NCBI GenBank assembly: GCA_013180625.2
Contig: SNVD02013229.1
Coordinates: 16,455 to 80,454, forward strand
Source of the DNA: Boswellia sacra
Lineage: Eukaryota; Streptophyta; Magnoliopsida; Sapindales; Burseraceae
Direction of reading: 5' to 3'
DNA length: 64,000 nt
This document shows positions 46,606-59,760 of the stretch, piece after piece. Each line of letters opens with the position of its first letter. The stretch's first letter is position 1. The notes under the pieces are model-generated. The model was not told where the DNA came from. It saw only the letters and a list, made by a program, of their open reading frames with translations, and ran no database searches. The position numbers were made by a program, and so were the translations under genes.

Positions 46606-49600
46606 ATGGCATCATCGTCAACTGTACCTGAGAAGACAATGACTGTGACAAATGCAAAAATAGATGTTGAAAAATTTGATGGCCAAAATAATTTCGGCTT
46701 ATGGCAGAGTGAGGTGTTGGACGGGTTGTATCAGCAAGATTTGGATATTGTTATGGAAGAAACAAAACCAGAAGATATCAGTGCAAAAGATTGGGACAGG
46801 CTGAATATAAAAGCTTGTGGGTTGATTCGCTCTTGCTTGTGTAGAGAACAAAAGTATCCGTTCACAAAAGAGACATCTGCAAGTAAACTGTGGAAGGCGC
46901 TGGAAAACAAATATATGAAGAAAAGCAATGAGAATCGACTGTGTTTATTGAAGAGACTGTTCTGTCTCCAGTTGAAACCAGGTAAGAGCATCAGTTCTCA
47001 TATTGATGAGTTTAATAAGTTAATTGCTAATTTGTTAAACTTAGATGAAACCTTCAAAGATGAAATTAAGGCAATGTTATTGATTGGCTCACTTCCGGAT
47101 GAATTAGACCATTTGTGCATTACTCTTATCCATGGGAAAGATAAACTGTCTTTTGAAGAAGTTTGTTCTGCTTTGTTGAATTATGAAATTCGTAAGAAAG
47201 ACCAAAGGGAACATAGGGATGAGTCAGTAGATGCATTGACAGTGAGAGGGCGTACTCAAAGTAGGAAACCAGGAAAAAGTAAAAAATCTTGGTCAAGGGG
47301 TAGATTAGGAAAAGATGAGTGTGCCTTTTGTCGTGAGAAAGGGCATTGGAAGAAAGATTGTCCTAAGTTGAAAAAGAAAGATAAGGGCAAGGCTGTTTCT
47401 GATGCATGTGTTGTTGAGCATGAGGATGATAGTAAGTCAGATATATGTCTAGTTGGTCATCCATCCACTTTTAGTTCTGATGAGTGGATTATGGATTCGG
47501 GTGGTACTTATCATATGTGTCCACATAGAGAATGGTTCTTTCATTTTGAAGAGCTTGATGGTGGAGTTGTGTATATGGGCAATGATGATATTTGCCATAC
47601 TGCTGGGATAGGTTCGATCCGATTGAGGAATCATGATGGACTGACTAGAGTTCTAACAGATGTTTGGTATATACCAAAGTTGAAGAAGAATCTCATCTCT
47701 TTGGGAGCTTTAGAATGTAAAGGTTGTGGGATATCTAATCGAGATGGTATTCTGAGGGTCACTTCAGGCGCTCTTGTGATATTGAAAGGCACTAGGAAGA
47801 ACAACTTGTATTACTATAATAGTAGTACGGTTATTGGATTAGCGGCTATGGTTTCTGATAATGATGCAGATTCAGAGATCACGAGACTATGGCATATGTG
47901 ATTGGGACATGCAGGTGAGAAAGCCTTATTCAATTTGGTGAAACGAGGCTTATTGAAAGGTGTAAAAACCTGCAAGCTAGATTTTTGTGAGCATTGTTTT
48001 CTGGAAAAGCAGAAGAGAGTGAAATTTGGCACCGCTATTCATAATACCAAGAGTATTCTTGATTATGTTCACTCAGATGTGTAAGGACCTACCAAAACCG
48101 CATCGATGGGAGGTAGGCACTACTTTTGTTGATGACTTTTCTAGAAGAACTTGGGTGTATTGTTTGAAATCAAAAGATGATGTACTTGGTGTTTTCCTTA
48201 AGTGAAAAAAGATAATTGAGACACAAACTGGCAAGAAGATCAAGCATCTTAGAATAGATAATAGTGGTGAGTATTGTAGTGATTATTTTTTGAAATTGTG
48301 TCGAGATGAAGGTATTGTATGTCATTTTACTGTTAGAGGTACACAACAGCAGAATGGGGTGGCAGAACGCATGAACCAGACATTGTTGGAGAAAGTTCGA
48401 TGTATGTTGTCCAATGCTGGGTTGGGCAAGGAATTTTGGGCTGAGGCTGTGACTTATGCGTGTCATCTCATTAATCGTCTACCTTCAGCTGCTATTGGTG
48501 ATATAACTCTATTAGAGGTATGGTCTGGACAACCTATTTTTGATTATGATTCTTTACATGTTTTTCGTTCTACTGCATATTATCATGTGAAAGAATCTAA
48601 GCTGGATCCGAGAGCCAAGAAAGCAATTTTCTTGGGTTTTGCTTCAGTAGTAAAAGGATATCGTCTTTGGTGTCCTAGTTCGAGGAAGATTGTATCCAGT
48701 CGAGATGTGACATTTGATGAGTCTTCAATGTTGAAGAAATCAGAAAACCAGACAAAGGTGAATGGTACTCCACAGCAGGCGGAGCATACTCAACAACAGG
48801 TGGAGTTTGAAACGACGACATTGAACCCAGTTAGATCTATTGAGACATATAATGGTACTCCTGTGACAGAGGAGGATTTGGGAGATGATGTAGAGGGTTC
48901 TACTCAGGAACCTCAACAGCAACAAGAATCTATTACAGTTAATAGGCCAAGACGTGAGATTCGCAGACCTGCTCGATTTGCTGATATGGTGGCCTATGCA
49001 CTTCTAATTGTAGATGCTGATGTTCCTTCCACTTAAGAGAGGCAGTCAGAACATCTGAAGTTGATTAGTGGAAGACAGCTATGAGCGAAGAGATGCAGTC
49101 TCTTTAGAAGAATGAAACTTGGGAGCTAGCTCAACTACCGAAGGGTAAAAAGACAATTGGGTGCAAATGGGTATATGCAAAGAAAGATGGATTTCCTGAC
49201 AAGAATGACGTTCGCTACAAGGCAAGGTTGGTGGCTAAAGGCTACGCTCAGAGGGAAGGAATTGACTACAAATATGGTATTTTCTCCAATTGTGAAACAT
49301 TCTTCCATTCGAATTTTGTTGGCCTTGGTAGCTCAAATGAATATGGAACTAGTTCAACTTTATGTAAAAACTGCATTTTTACATGTGACTTGGAAGAGGA
49401 AATCTATATGACTCAGCCAGAGGGATTCAAAGTTGCTGGTAAGGAAAATTTGGTGTGCAAACTGAAAAGATCGCTTTATGGTTTGAAGCAATCTCCCAGA
49501 TAGTGGTACAAGTGATTTGATCGGTTTATGATGGGTTAGAGGTACACAAGAAGCAAATTTGATAATTGTGTGTATTTTCAGAGGCTACGTGATGATTCTT

Positions 49601-50595
49601 TCATTTATCTACTCTTGTATATTGATGATATGTTGATAGCTTCGACGAATATCGAAAAAATTGCAAAGTTGAAGACTCAGTTGAATTGAGAGTTTGAGAT
49701 GAAAGATTTGGGTGAAGCTAAGAAGATACTAGGTATGGAGATTAGCAGAGATAAAGAGAGAAGCAAGATTTGTTTGACTCAGAAGCAGTATCTGAAGAAG
49801 GTATTACAGCGGTTTGACATTACAGAGCAGTCAAAACCTGTAAGTACCCCACTTACTCCTCATATGAAACTTAGTGCATCTTTATCTCCTAGTACAGATG
49901 AGGAACGAGAGTATATGTCTCGAGTTCCATATGCTAATACAGTTGGTAGCCTGATGTATGCTATGGTGTGTACAAGACCTGACATTTCACATGCAGTTGG
50001 AGTTGTGAGCAGGTATATGCATGATCCTGGTAAAGGACATTGGCAAGCAGTGAAATGGATTCTACGGTATTTGTTGAAAACCATGGATGTTGGCTTAGTC
50101 TTTGAGAGGGATGATATAAGTGGTCAGTATGCTATTAGTTATGTTGATTCAGATTATGCTGGTGATTTGGATAAACGTCGGTCGACAACAGATTATGTGT
50201 TTACTCTTGCAAGAGCACCAGTGAGTTGGAAGTCTACTTTACAGTCTACGGTGGCTTTGTCTACTACAGAGGCAGAGTATATGGCAATAACAGAGGCTGT
50301 GAAGGAAGCTATTTGGTTACATGGATTGCTGGATGAATTGGGAATTGGGCAGAAGAAGATCATTCTTTATTCTGACAATCAGAGTGCTATCCACTTAGCG
50401 AAGAATCTAATGTTCCATGTTCGTACGAAGCATATTGATCTTGGGCATCATTTTGTGTGGGAGATTATTGATGAAGGGAGAATCTTACTTCAAAAGATTG
50501 AGACTGCTGAGAATCCTGTAGATATGTTGACTAAGGTTATGACAGCGATCAAGTTCAATAATTGTTTGGACTTGATCAACATTGTACGAGTTTGA
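46606..50595 (+). pseudogene. Copia gag-pol polyprotein with stops and frameshifts
   Basis: MASSSTVPEKTMTVTNAKI opens a 431-codon frame: gag domain (with SSHIDEFNKLIANLLNLDE), zinc knuckle CAFCREKGHWKKDC (about 47320-47361), protease with active D-S-G at 47494-47502 (WIMDSGGTYHMCP). A TGA at 47899 breaks it in the integrase zinc region just before LGHAGEKAL. Integrase continues to about 49036 (GTQQQNGVAERMNQTLLEK), with a TAA at 48082 and a shift near 48120. Reverse transcriptase spans about 49090-49700, with the active Y-I-D-D at 49618-49629 kept but stops at 49501, 49513 and 49687. 49699-50595 is open and holds RNase H (YVDSDYAGDLDKRRSTTDY, STTEAEYMA). Several stops look like C-to-T changes. 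The element cannot make its own enzymes. Confidence 0.93.
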
Positions 50596-50684
50596 CTGCG
50601 CCATTGGACACATTTGGAGGCGTTGTAGTTGTGACAGAGAATGTAGGAAAGAGAAGAAATTTGTGGTGGGTCGGCATATCCGCC

Positions 50685-50696
50685 AAGGTGGAGATT
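50685..50696 (+). promoter_or_regulatory. Copia polypurine tract
   Basis: AAGGTGGAGATT directly before the 3' LTR. Confidence 0.9.
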
Positions 50697-51253
50697 TGTT
50701 GAGTTTGTGGCTCATATGTTGGTGGAGAAATCCCACATTGATTAAGTAAGAAAATATGAGTCTTATGTGGGCTTATAAAAAAAGCCACATGGGAGAAGTC
50801 TAATTGTCCCATTAGAAATTCTCCTCTACCCCCTATATTTGTAAGGTCTCACATATAAGACCTCATAGTTTAAGGGCCTTTCATTAAGGACCTTAAAGTT
50901 TGTAATATTTCTTTTTTCCCTTTGTTTTGGGTATTTGTAGTATTGCTCAATTGTTTGGGTAATTACAGTTTGACCCAGCTATTCGGGTAATTTCACTTTG
51001 GCTCAATAGTTGTGGTATTTGTATTGTGGCCCAAAAGTTTGTAATTCTCTTGAAGATAGTGGAAGGTTTCTTCAGTGACGCCCGAGGACGTAGGTATTTA
51101 TATCGAACCTCGTTAAATCTTGGTGTTCTTTCTATTTTGCATTGTTGATTGATTGGTTGCCTATTTAGTTGCTATTATATTCAATTATTTGGCATAGTTT
51201 ATGGTTGTGCATTTTGGTTGTTTTGTTGCTTTCGCTTCCGTTCTTGCACAACA
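50697..51253 (+). repeat. Copia 3' LTR
   Basis: 557 bp, TGTTGAGTTTGTGGC to GCACAACA. It carries a 9-bp TTTAAGGGC-type insertion near 50870 relative to the 5' LTR. Confidence 0.93.
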
Positions 51254-51273
51254 GTAGGTTTTCCTCTTGTCAG

Positions 51274-51411
51274 GTCATCCTATCCCTAATGGGCGCAAAC
51301 ATCAAACTTGCGCCAATGGATGAGCCAATGCGTACTCCTCTCGCGCGTATACAACATTTTAGGCAAATTATTGGTCTTGATGTTGCTATTGAGGACATTA
51401 TTGACATTTGA
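51274..51411 (+). other. Putative terminal exon of an unrecognised gene
   Basis: After a good acceptor (TTTTCCTCTTGTCAG ending 51273) the frame reads VILSLMGANIKLAPMDEPM and ARIQHFRQIIGLDVAIEDI to a TGA at 51411. It is more GC-rich than the AT-rich surroundings. The Copia element sits in the presumed intron about 15 bp upstream of the acceptor. No family recognised and no other exon found. Confidence 0.35.
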
Positions 51412-51457
51412 AGTAATTTTCCAACGTTAACGTTTCTCTTTAAACTAATTCTCAATT

Positions 51458-51459
<2 letters not shown>

Positions 51460-51499
<40 letters not shown>
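51460..51499. repeat. (TA)n microsatellite
   Basis: About 20 TA dinucleotides; makes a spurious Tyr-Ile ORF. Confidence 0.96.
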
Positions 51500-51500
<1 letters not shown>

Positions 51501-51892
51501 CAAAAAATTGTAATCACATGTTTTGGATCAAAGGTATTTTCTTTACATTTTCCTTTTATTCTAATTTATTTATTTATTTTGCTAGTACATAAACACATAT
51601 TTGTTTTTTTTTTTTTTTGCACATTTGTAACATTATTAGTTTTGTCCTATGTTTAATTGTTTTATAATACAAATTAAAAAATATTTATTAAAAAATTATT
51701 TCGTAATTATAAACATAAATGAAATGGTCAACAAATATGATTTATCACAATTCAGTTCATAAAAACATTTGATAATTTTCTTTTGCAACTAAAAAAATAG
51801 AAAATACTTGATTGAAAAGATAATGCTTCTAGCTACATCACTAAAACATTACAAAAAAAAAAATCTAATAAAGTGAAACCTATTCAAAATAA

Positions 51893-52375
51893 CACGAAAG
51901 ATAACTCATATATTAATATACATAAAAATTGTACAAACATGATATCCTAAGATTGTTTTTTTTATAGATTTTCTTGCACAAGAGTTTAATGAACTATTAT
52001 AAAATTCAATAGTGTTGATCATGCAATTGGGTGAAAGTGATAAATGTTCATTTTAGCTTTTCTTTTCGGTTAATATGTTCATTATTTGGTAGATTGGAAT
52101 TGTGAGATTTAAAAGTATGGATAATTTATATGTAATATAATAGAAAACTGTAATATATAATGATACAGGAGGACTTACATGGCTCAGTTATAAAATCTAA
52201 GTTTACAGACAGCTTAGAGTTGTAATGCACTAAGTTCTTATTTGTTTTATAGTGCTGACTCATTCTCGTATACTGACCTGATCTGATAGGTGTGAATGAA
52301 ATCAGTTTAATAGATCATAATCAAGAAGAAGACAAGTTAATTAAGTGCAGTTTGTCGTTGTCCAAAATAATTAAA
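51893..52375. repeat. Local duplication, copy 1
   Basis: 51893-52105 aligns with 56085-56292 (AAAAATTGTACAAACATGATAT, as ATTGTACAAACATGATAT; CACAAGAGTTTAATGAACTAT), and 52285-52375 with 56985-57085 (GTGAATGAAATCAG). Function unknown. Confidence 0.65.
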
Positions 52376-54288
52376 TAATAAAGTAAGAGAAGAGAGGGAT
52401 GCATGACATTTAATAAGAGATCTTCAAATTATACGTTTTGAGTTCTTAGATTCCTTCCAAATTATTGTCCAAGTCATCTTGTACTCAACGAGGGACGTAA
52501 GAAACACTTTTGGAGAAATGTTTTTGTTTTTTCAAATTTGTAAATTCTTGAGTAAACCAATTGTTAAGTGTCAGCCTGTACAATTCCTCTTCTTCAAGAT
52601 AATTGCTCTTTAATTTGATCTTAACCTGTCAGTAAATCAACATCATTAACATGGACTGAAAATTTTAGATTATACTTGTTCATGAATTTTGTGATTTTTT
52701 TAATAATTTGAAAAAAGAATTTATTTTTCTAAGAAATCTTAGTTTAATTGAAGAAAATAGTTGATCATATTCAAAGCTTTGTTTATGGAATATGCTTTCC
52801 GGACATGAATTTTGGAAATGGTTTTGAAAAACGAAAACAAAATACATGTTCAGTAATGAATTTGGAAAATAATTCTCAAACAATGAAAATAGAATATACA
52901 TTTTATAATAAATTCTGAAAATGATATGCTGAATCAGAAAACAAGAAAAGATGCATCAACCCAAATATAAAATGACTCATCGCTTGAATAAAACAAAGCT
53001 AGAGCTGGTGAAGCAAAACAACCGATAAGGCGTTCATTTGATGACTTAATGTTTAAAGTCAAAATAGCCAAAGCGGAAAAATATTAATATTCCTTGAACG
53101 TGCTATTGTCTTCAAATGGGGGGATGACGTTGTCGAGGCCCTTTGTCTTTGATGAAAGAATCTATAAGTCCATAATTTTGAAATACTAGCATTAAAGTTC
53201 TAAAAAGTAACTACATATCAAGAATGTACAACCATCCAATGCACTATGTCGTTATCTAAATCTATCACTTACTGCGTCCACGGTGCATAGCAAAAATAAT
53301 TCAAACAAAAAGATTCTAGAAATATTTTTATTAAAAAATAAAATAAATTAATCTTTAGATCCATAAATAGATTAGACGTAGTCATAGAACTATTAATTAG
53401 TAAACTGTTGGGGCAATTTGCCCCGCCTAGTTTTAAATTGAATAATGATACACTTCCCAAAACTTATCTTAGAATCATGCATTCCAAATGGCATGGTATG
53501 AAATTAAAGCTATCATATTATTTATTACATCATCACATAATCTAATTAGTAAGCCTATATTAAATACACATAATTTGGGATAAAAAATTTAGGATACAAT
53601 TTGAAAAGAGTATTATTATTCAGATAGAATTTGACTAAGTGACTATTTGTTCGTATCACTTAAGATTTAATGGAACTTAACACTTAGTAGGACTTAATTT
53701 ATATTACTTAATAGTATGTTTGTTTATATTTTTGCATACATCTTAAAAAAAGTTGTGAGAGAATATCTTAACTTTAATGTGACTTTTTTACCCTTATTAA
53801 AATGTAAAATATTTTTTATATTTATTGCAATCCTTTAAATTAAATAGTTAATAAAATTAAATCAAAATTATGTTTCAGTTAAATAGTTAATATTATATTT
53901 TGTACAATCCTTAAAAAAATAAATATTTAATAAAATTAATTAAAAATTTTAATCATTAAAAAATTATATTATAGTAATAACATTTAAATAAAATGCTTGT
54001 ATTTCATTTTTCATAAGTGTTAAGCGAATAAAATTAATTTAAATATGACATATTTACCCATTTATGAAAACTAAAATATATTAATATTAATAATTTTATA
54101 TTTTAAAAAATTAATATAAATAATAAACTTAAATCCAGATTTAATAATCATAAATAATAAATTACCTATTATAAAAAGAAATATCTATTTAAATATAGTA
54201 AAACCATATTATCTTGAATTAAATGTAAATTTATTTAAATAAAGTAAATTTATATTTATTTATTTTACTTAAAAAAATTAAAATATTT

Positions 54289-54600
54289 TCAATATTCACA
54301 GAGTTGGTATTGTTGAGCCGCGGGACACCAACATTTGGCGGAATAGCGAGTGTCTGTAAACATCTCCCATTCTAAGAAGATCTTCTTCTCATGATCTACA
54401 TGATCGTGTAATTCTTTTTGGGAGATAAACAACCATTCGGCCATAGGATGTCGGAAGAGATTCGGCCATTTGAAAACACAATAATAGTCTTGTAGATCGA
54501 GAGAATTCAATCATGCTGGTTCCAGTGGTGTCGTTGGATATGCGACCCTAGCGGTGTGTCGGTGGCGGGGACGTTCCGCAGGTGGCGAGGAAGATAATTG
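54289..54600 (-). other. Orphan ORF in a GC-richer patch
   Basis: A 73-codon minus-strand frame (start 54510) reads LQDYYCVFKWPNLFRHPMAE and WEMFTDTRYSAKCWCPAAQQ, with no low-complexity bias. It sits in a GC-richer island within very AT-rich DNA. It may be a gene fragment; I do not recognise it and see no promoter or splice partners. Confidence 0.3.
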
Positions 54601-57084
54601 TCTGATGATGAATGATAAATTATCGAAATAATTGTGCTATATATGTAGGAGGGTAGTTTCGATATTTTAAAGTTTTGAGATTTTTGAAGAAAAAAAGTGA
54701 TAAAGTTTAACTTTTTATATTTAAACAGTTGATCTAAAAGTAAGTGATTAGATAGAAAAACAAAACATTCCAAATTTTGTAGGCCTCTTAAATCTAAATG
54801 GATTGATATATAAGTGGTCCAATTAAATGGGCCTTAAGTTCACTCAAATTAATATCCTTCAGCATTTGTTGAGTTTACTTTATTGCCTGTATTAAATATT
54901 AAAGTTTAAGAATAATGATAGATGTGTATCTAATATATGTTTGCTAAGTGAATAGTGTAATGATGTAATGAATTATGTGGTAGCTTTAATTTAATACCAT
55001 ATCAATTAGGATATATAATTTTGAGATAGTTTTAATGTATGTATTACTAATCAAAGTTTAATTTCAATAAACCAGCTCTTAACTCATTGTTTTCCTGATT
55101 CAATTCTATAAATTATTCATCATTTCTTTTTTTCTTTTTTTTTTAATAACAAAGAAAATAGCTCTCAACGCTCTATTCTAATCTCTAAAGTTTCAACCTT
55201 AAACATACAGTTTTATTATTTGACTTAATTGTATATACAGATAAATATGCTCATAGAAGTACTAGTAATAAAACCATTATTCAATGTTTTGAAAACTTGA
55301 AAATGCTTGTAAAACTCTATAATAGAAAATGTCTTTCTTACCTACAGTAGTAATAATAATAATCTTTCAGACTTGGGTGGGGCTCCCATTTTTTTTCACC
55401 CTCAACACCCATTCTCACTACACCCTTATTAGAAAATTTAATATTATTTAATCAATTACTCTATACACCTTATGTAATACCAAAATAATCTTCAACTAAA
55501 TCTCTTCTATTTTTATTTTTTAATATCTTTTCCAATTTTCCTCTGTGCATCCATGAAACCTTATGATGTTTTTCAGATGTATTGGTGTTTCATTGCAACT
55601 GATTGTCCTTCTTTCTTCGAGGCAAAAAATAAAATTCCCTGTATGTTATATATAAGTTTTTATTTCAACAAAGTTTCATCAATTGCTATTTATTTTTCGT
55701 CTTCATGAGACAAGATAAATGATCTATCTATACATTCCCTTGTTGAAAATATTTATATTCTGTCACCTGAAGCCATCATCTTGAGGTTAGAGGGAGCACC
55801 TTCGCAATGTTAATTGAAATATCTCTCCGTAAATCTTACAAACTATTCATCCACGAAATATCATTTGGAATTTTATTCTTTTATAGTTATTCTTTAAATA
55901 TCATCTATTCATGCATGCCATCATTCCGACAAAAAAATATTTAAGAAATCTGAAGTAAACAAACCCATGGATCTAGCATATCAAGTTGCTGGGTCTCTTC
56001 CCATGCGTAGTGGAAAGGGAAAAACTGGGCTAACTGGTCTCCATTGATTGCAAACTGTATTGAAAAGTTTTAAAATGAGCGCTAACTCATATATTTAATA
56101 ATTGCATAAAAATTGTACAAACATGATATTTAAAGATTGTTTTTGTAGTAGACTTTCTCGCACAAGAGTTTAATGAACTATTGTAAAATTCAATAGAGTT
56201 GAGCATTCAATTGGTAGGTGAAAGCTCGTATAAGCTTTTTCTTTTTTGAAATGATCATGTTTATTATTTTGTCGAGTTGGAAATCAAGATGATGGGCTTA
56301 CTTCGAAAAACAATTATTTATATTTCTTAATAATAATAACATATTTGGTATTAATTAGATAATTGGGTTTATAAAGTAAAAAATGTATATTTTGAATTTT
56401 AAGGCAAGGTTTTGTTACTCCCATGCATATTCTCTTCTTCACAGGTGAGCCCTGGCTTCTCAGTACGGATTTTGTGTTATTGAAGATTAAGTATCTTCTC
56501 AAGTAATGAACTCATTAACATCTTTAATTAGAACCTGAACAGCATGTTTTACTACTTGTCGATGTAGATCATTAAATCCATTGATTTGGTTTCAATTTTC
56601 CGAAGAGAAGTGAAAATTAAACTTAATATTCTGATCAAGAGTCTAAACGCAATTTATATATACTTCTAAAATGTCTAGATACACATGCATAAGCAATTAT
56701 ACTTAAGCAATTGATGAAAGGCAAAGCTAATAATAGCCTATAAGATAATTATTATAGGCACTTAAACAAATGAAGATTTTTTTTAATATAAATAATTTAA
56801 ATTAAAATATTCCAACTCTATATTGTAATATATATAATACTATACAATCTAAATTATATTAAAAAGTAGGTATTTACCACGTTTCCGAAAAGAAACTTTT
56901 TTTTTTTCAATTTCTACTTCTAATTAACCGCCACCACATGCCTGCATGATTGATTATTAGTTTCAAATAATGAATGAAGAGTTTAGTACTTTTGTTAACA
57001 AATGATTCTAATTAATTGCTTTGGTAGGCGTGAATGAAATCAGCTTATTAAATCATTAAGCAAAAGACAAATCAAGTGGAATTT
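54601..57084. other. AT-rich interval left of the Gypsy LTR
   Basis: No gene seen. Contains the second copy of the local duplication (56085-57085). Confidence 0.55.
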
Positions 57085-57085
57085 A
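56085..57085. repeat. Local duplication, copy 2
   Basis: Two segments (56085-56292 and 56985-57085) correspond to 51893-52105 and 52285-52375 in the same order, with different spacing. The Gypsy LTR starts right after the second segment. Confidence 0.65.
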
Positions 57086-57089
57086 TAGT

Positions 57090-58509
57090 TGATGCGTTCG
57101 AAACTAGCAAGTATATTAGTCGCACAAGTAATAAAGTGATAAGTAAGATATCGTTCCTACGAGGATTGATTCTAATTGAATTTGTTATTTCCAGCAACAA
57201 TTAACTAAATGGGGGTTTTGTTGTTTGATTAACTAGATGAAAAACTGAATACGACGGTAATTAATGAATAACACAATGCAAACTTAATTGAAATGGGAAT
57301 TAATCAATGATAGAAATCTGGTCAAGGGATCATTCTCTACCACAAGATATGGATTTGCGAATTAATTGTAGAATTGTCATCTAATTACAGCATTGAAGTT
57401 ATCAACCGTAGATAATAACAAGCTCTATTACCCCAATCTTTCCTTACTTCGTTGTTAAATAAAACAAGCTCTTTATTTAATCTCTATCCATTAAACAACC
57501 TAGAACAAGCTCTCTAAGTTTAATTCAATGGATGCATTAATGATAAGAAAGATAGGTTGATCTAAGCAATAAACACACAAGCTCGGATTATTTAACTTAG
57601 GTTATATTCTCCAATTGCAATCTCTGATCACAATTTTGCTACTAATGATTAGAAATTCAAGACAATTACGGATCAAGATTTCTAATCTAGCAATAGACAA
57701 TATCCAGATTATATTCAGTTGGCCACCCAAATACAATCAGCAAGCAATCATAAGCATTAAACATGGGAAAATACAAGCAACTTCAATTAGAGAATTGGAT
57801 AACAACTTCTTGCACAATCAACTCACAAAAACCATATCAAGGGCTTTGAAATCACCCTCAACCAATTCAGATTCAGTTACACATGTTTAAGAACGTGGTA
57901 AATACAATACAACATGGAGACATTCCAGAAAATGAAAGGGAAAGGGAAAAACTTAGCAAATTTGATGATAATTCTCTTTGGATTGTAGTTCTTCCTCTTT
58001 CCAAGCTTCCTTTCTCCTTCAAGAACTCCAAGAGATGAAAGAATTCCAGAGCTGCAGCCTCCACCACGTTCTCCCCTCTCAAGTTATTCAAAATAAAACC
58101 CTAAATGTGTTTAAATACTCTGCTACAGTAACCTGCTACAGTGTCCCGTATTATACATGCTACAGTGATTTGTGGAATTATATTTCTATACTTCTCACAT
58201 TGTTTTGATTATAACTTTTGGTACACTGAATGGATTTATAAACCGTAAATTTCTCTAGAAAATAGACTTCGAGAGCTTTCCAACGGTATATAATATGTCA
58301 TCGGGTTCATTGTATATCAATACAATTAAATCCGAGAAGATGGTTGACTAGCAGAGGTGAAAATGAAGGGTTTTACTCCATTTTTGTGCAAGTTGCTCCA
58401 AAACTCCTACAAACATCAAAACCACACAAAAACATAAAAATACCAAGGAATATAGCAAAGAAACATGGACGAATTGATATGAAAATGATACATAAATAGA
58501 CACCTATCA
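57090..58509 (-). repeat. Gypsy 3' LTR (1.42 kb)
   Basis: Plus-strand TGATGCGTTCG to ACACCTATCA; nearly identical to the solo LTR. In element sense a TATA-like GTATTTAAACAC lies near 58106-58117, followed within about 60 bp by a short conserved ORF. GCTACAGTG-like words repeat three to four times at 58121-58168. Confidence 0.93.
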
Positions 58510-58523
58510 AATTCCCCACACTT
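58510..58523 (-). promoter_or_regulatory. Gypsy polypurine tract
   Basis: AAGTGTGGGGAATT on the minus strand, directly before the LTR start TGATAGGTGTC. Confidence 0.88.
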
Positions 58524-58730
58524 AGACTTTGCTAGTCCTCGAGCAACTACGACGATATGAAACAAAACTAAACCGAAACAGAATCAAAGAAAAATAAAAC
58601 ACACAAATACTTCAACTTGCAAATAGGCCTCAAAGATTGTACTTAATTATAACCCAAGGAATACTTCAAAATAATGCACTTGATCAAGAATTTTATCTCA
58701 AAAATTAGTTTCGCTTCACTTCAATCCTCA

Positions 58731-59760
58731 AGTGTGTGTGTGTATAGAGCCATTCTCACCTAATCACTTGTAACCCGGATGAGTTTATGCATAAAAATGA
58801 ATCATATTTTATAGTGAAGATGTGTGTATAAATGAACTCCATAGGCCTGCTTTTCAAGTCACTCTCCACTAATGTAGACATGCACAACACCAAGGATCAA
58901 GTAGGACTTTATTAAGCTTGTAACGTTTGGCTTGGGCGAAGGTATGATAAAGGATAATAATTTGGCTCAAATCACCCACAAACACATAAATCATTCAAGA
59001 CTATTTAGAGCTCAACCCTATAACACAACTTTATTTCAATTCACCAGGTTACTCCCCCAAACTTATTTAGAACACTCAATCTTTTTTTTTTTTTTTGCAG
59101 AAAACAAAAGAAAACTACACCCCCACACTTTGTTGTTTCATTCTTTTTAAGAACACTTAAGGGTATAGATCTCTTATTCTTCTTCTTTTGTTCTCTTTTG
59201 TTCTTTTTTTTTATTACACTTCCCCTCCCCCATACTTAAACAACACATTGTCCCCAATGTGTAAGTATGTGAACAATAAGTACAGATTGGCTTTTTTCTT
59301 TTTTTCTTTTTTTTTTTGTTTTACAAACACAATAGAACTCACATGCATTGCTCATGACACATCCCAACCTCCTCTAACTTCCCAAAACCAGAACATAGCT
59401 CAAAATTTAATTGTGAATGATCTACATGCTCATAGGTAAGGGATAAACTGTTTGGATCAAATTTATTTGAGGTTAGGAAATCTTTTAGTGAGTTAACAAA
59501 GAAAAAGGCTTACAGCGGCTCAAAGGGGTAACTAGGGATCAATTTCTGTCAAGGTTGGCTTATAAGGCTCAAACGGTCCAAAGATGGCCTAAATCATTTC
59601 CCCAATGTTGCACAGTCTAGTATTTCGCCTTGAGTAACCATCAAACAAGTTCTAGAATTCATTGAAATATGAAGAAACATTTATATTACATAAACTTTCT
59701 CTAAGTGAACAAATAACTCAGTGATAATAGCTCAGTGCTCAATGTTGCACAAGGAATCAA
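58731..59760 (-). repeat. Non-coding block shared by two Gypsy elements (copy 2)
   Basis: Counterpart of 39829-40690; conserved word order without a conserved ORF. Contains long T runs on the plus strand (59083-59096, 59206-59212, 59302-59317). Confidence 0.75.

Larger units (their letters stand above)
45888..51253 (+). mobile_element. Complete but defective Tnt1-like Copia retrotransposon
   Basis: LTRs 45888-46439 and 50697-51253, target duplication GTAGG at 45883-45887 and 51254-51258, primer-binding site 46442-46453 and polypurine tract 50685-50696 are all present. The LTRs differ at about 30 positions in 550 by eye plus a few indels, so the insertion is not recent. The coding region has the order gag, protease, integrase, reverse transcriptase, RNase H (Copia) but is broken by stops and shifts. 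Same family as 12761-18136. Confidence 0.95.
51412..54288. other. AT-rich interval
   Basis: No gene seen. Holds the (TA)n microsatellite and the first copy of a local duplication. ORFs such as 52680-52901 are low-complexity and lack family features. Confidence 0.55.

Noticed and set aside
52680..52901. 73-codon ORF rich in Phe and Asn
   Set aside because: AT-rich low-complexity reading frame without family features or splice partners.
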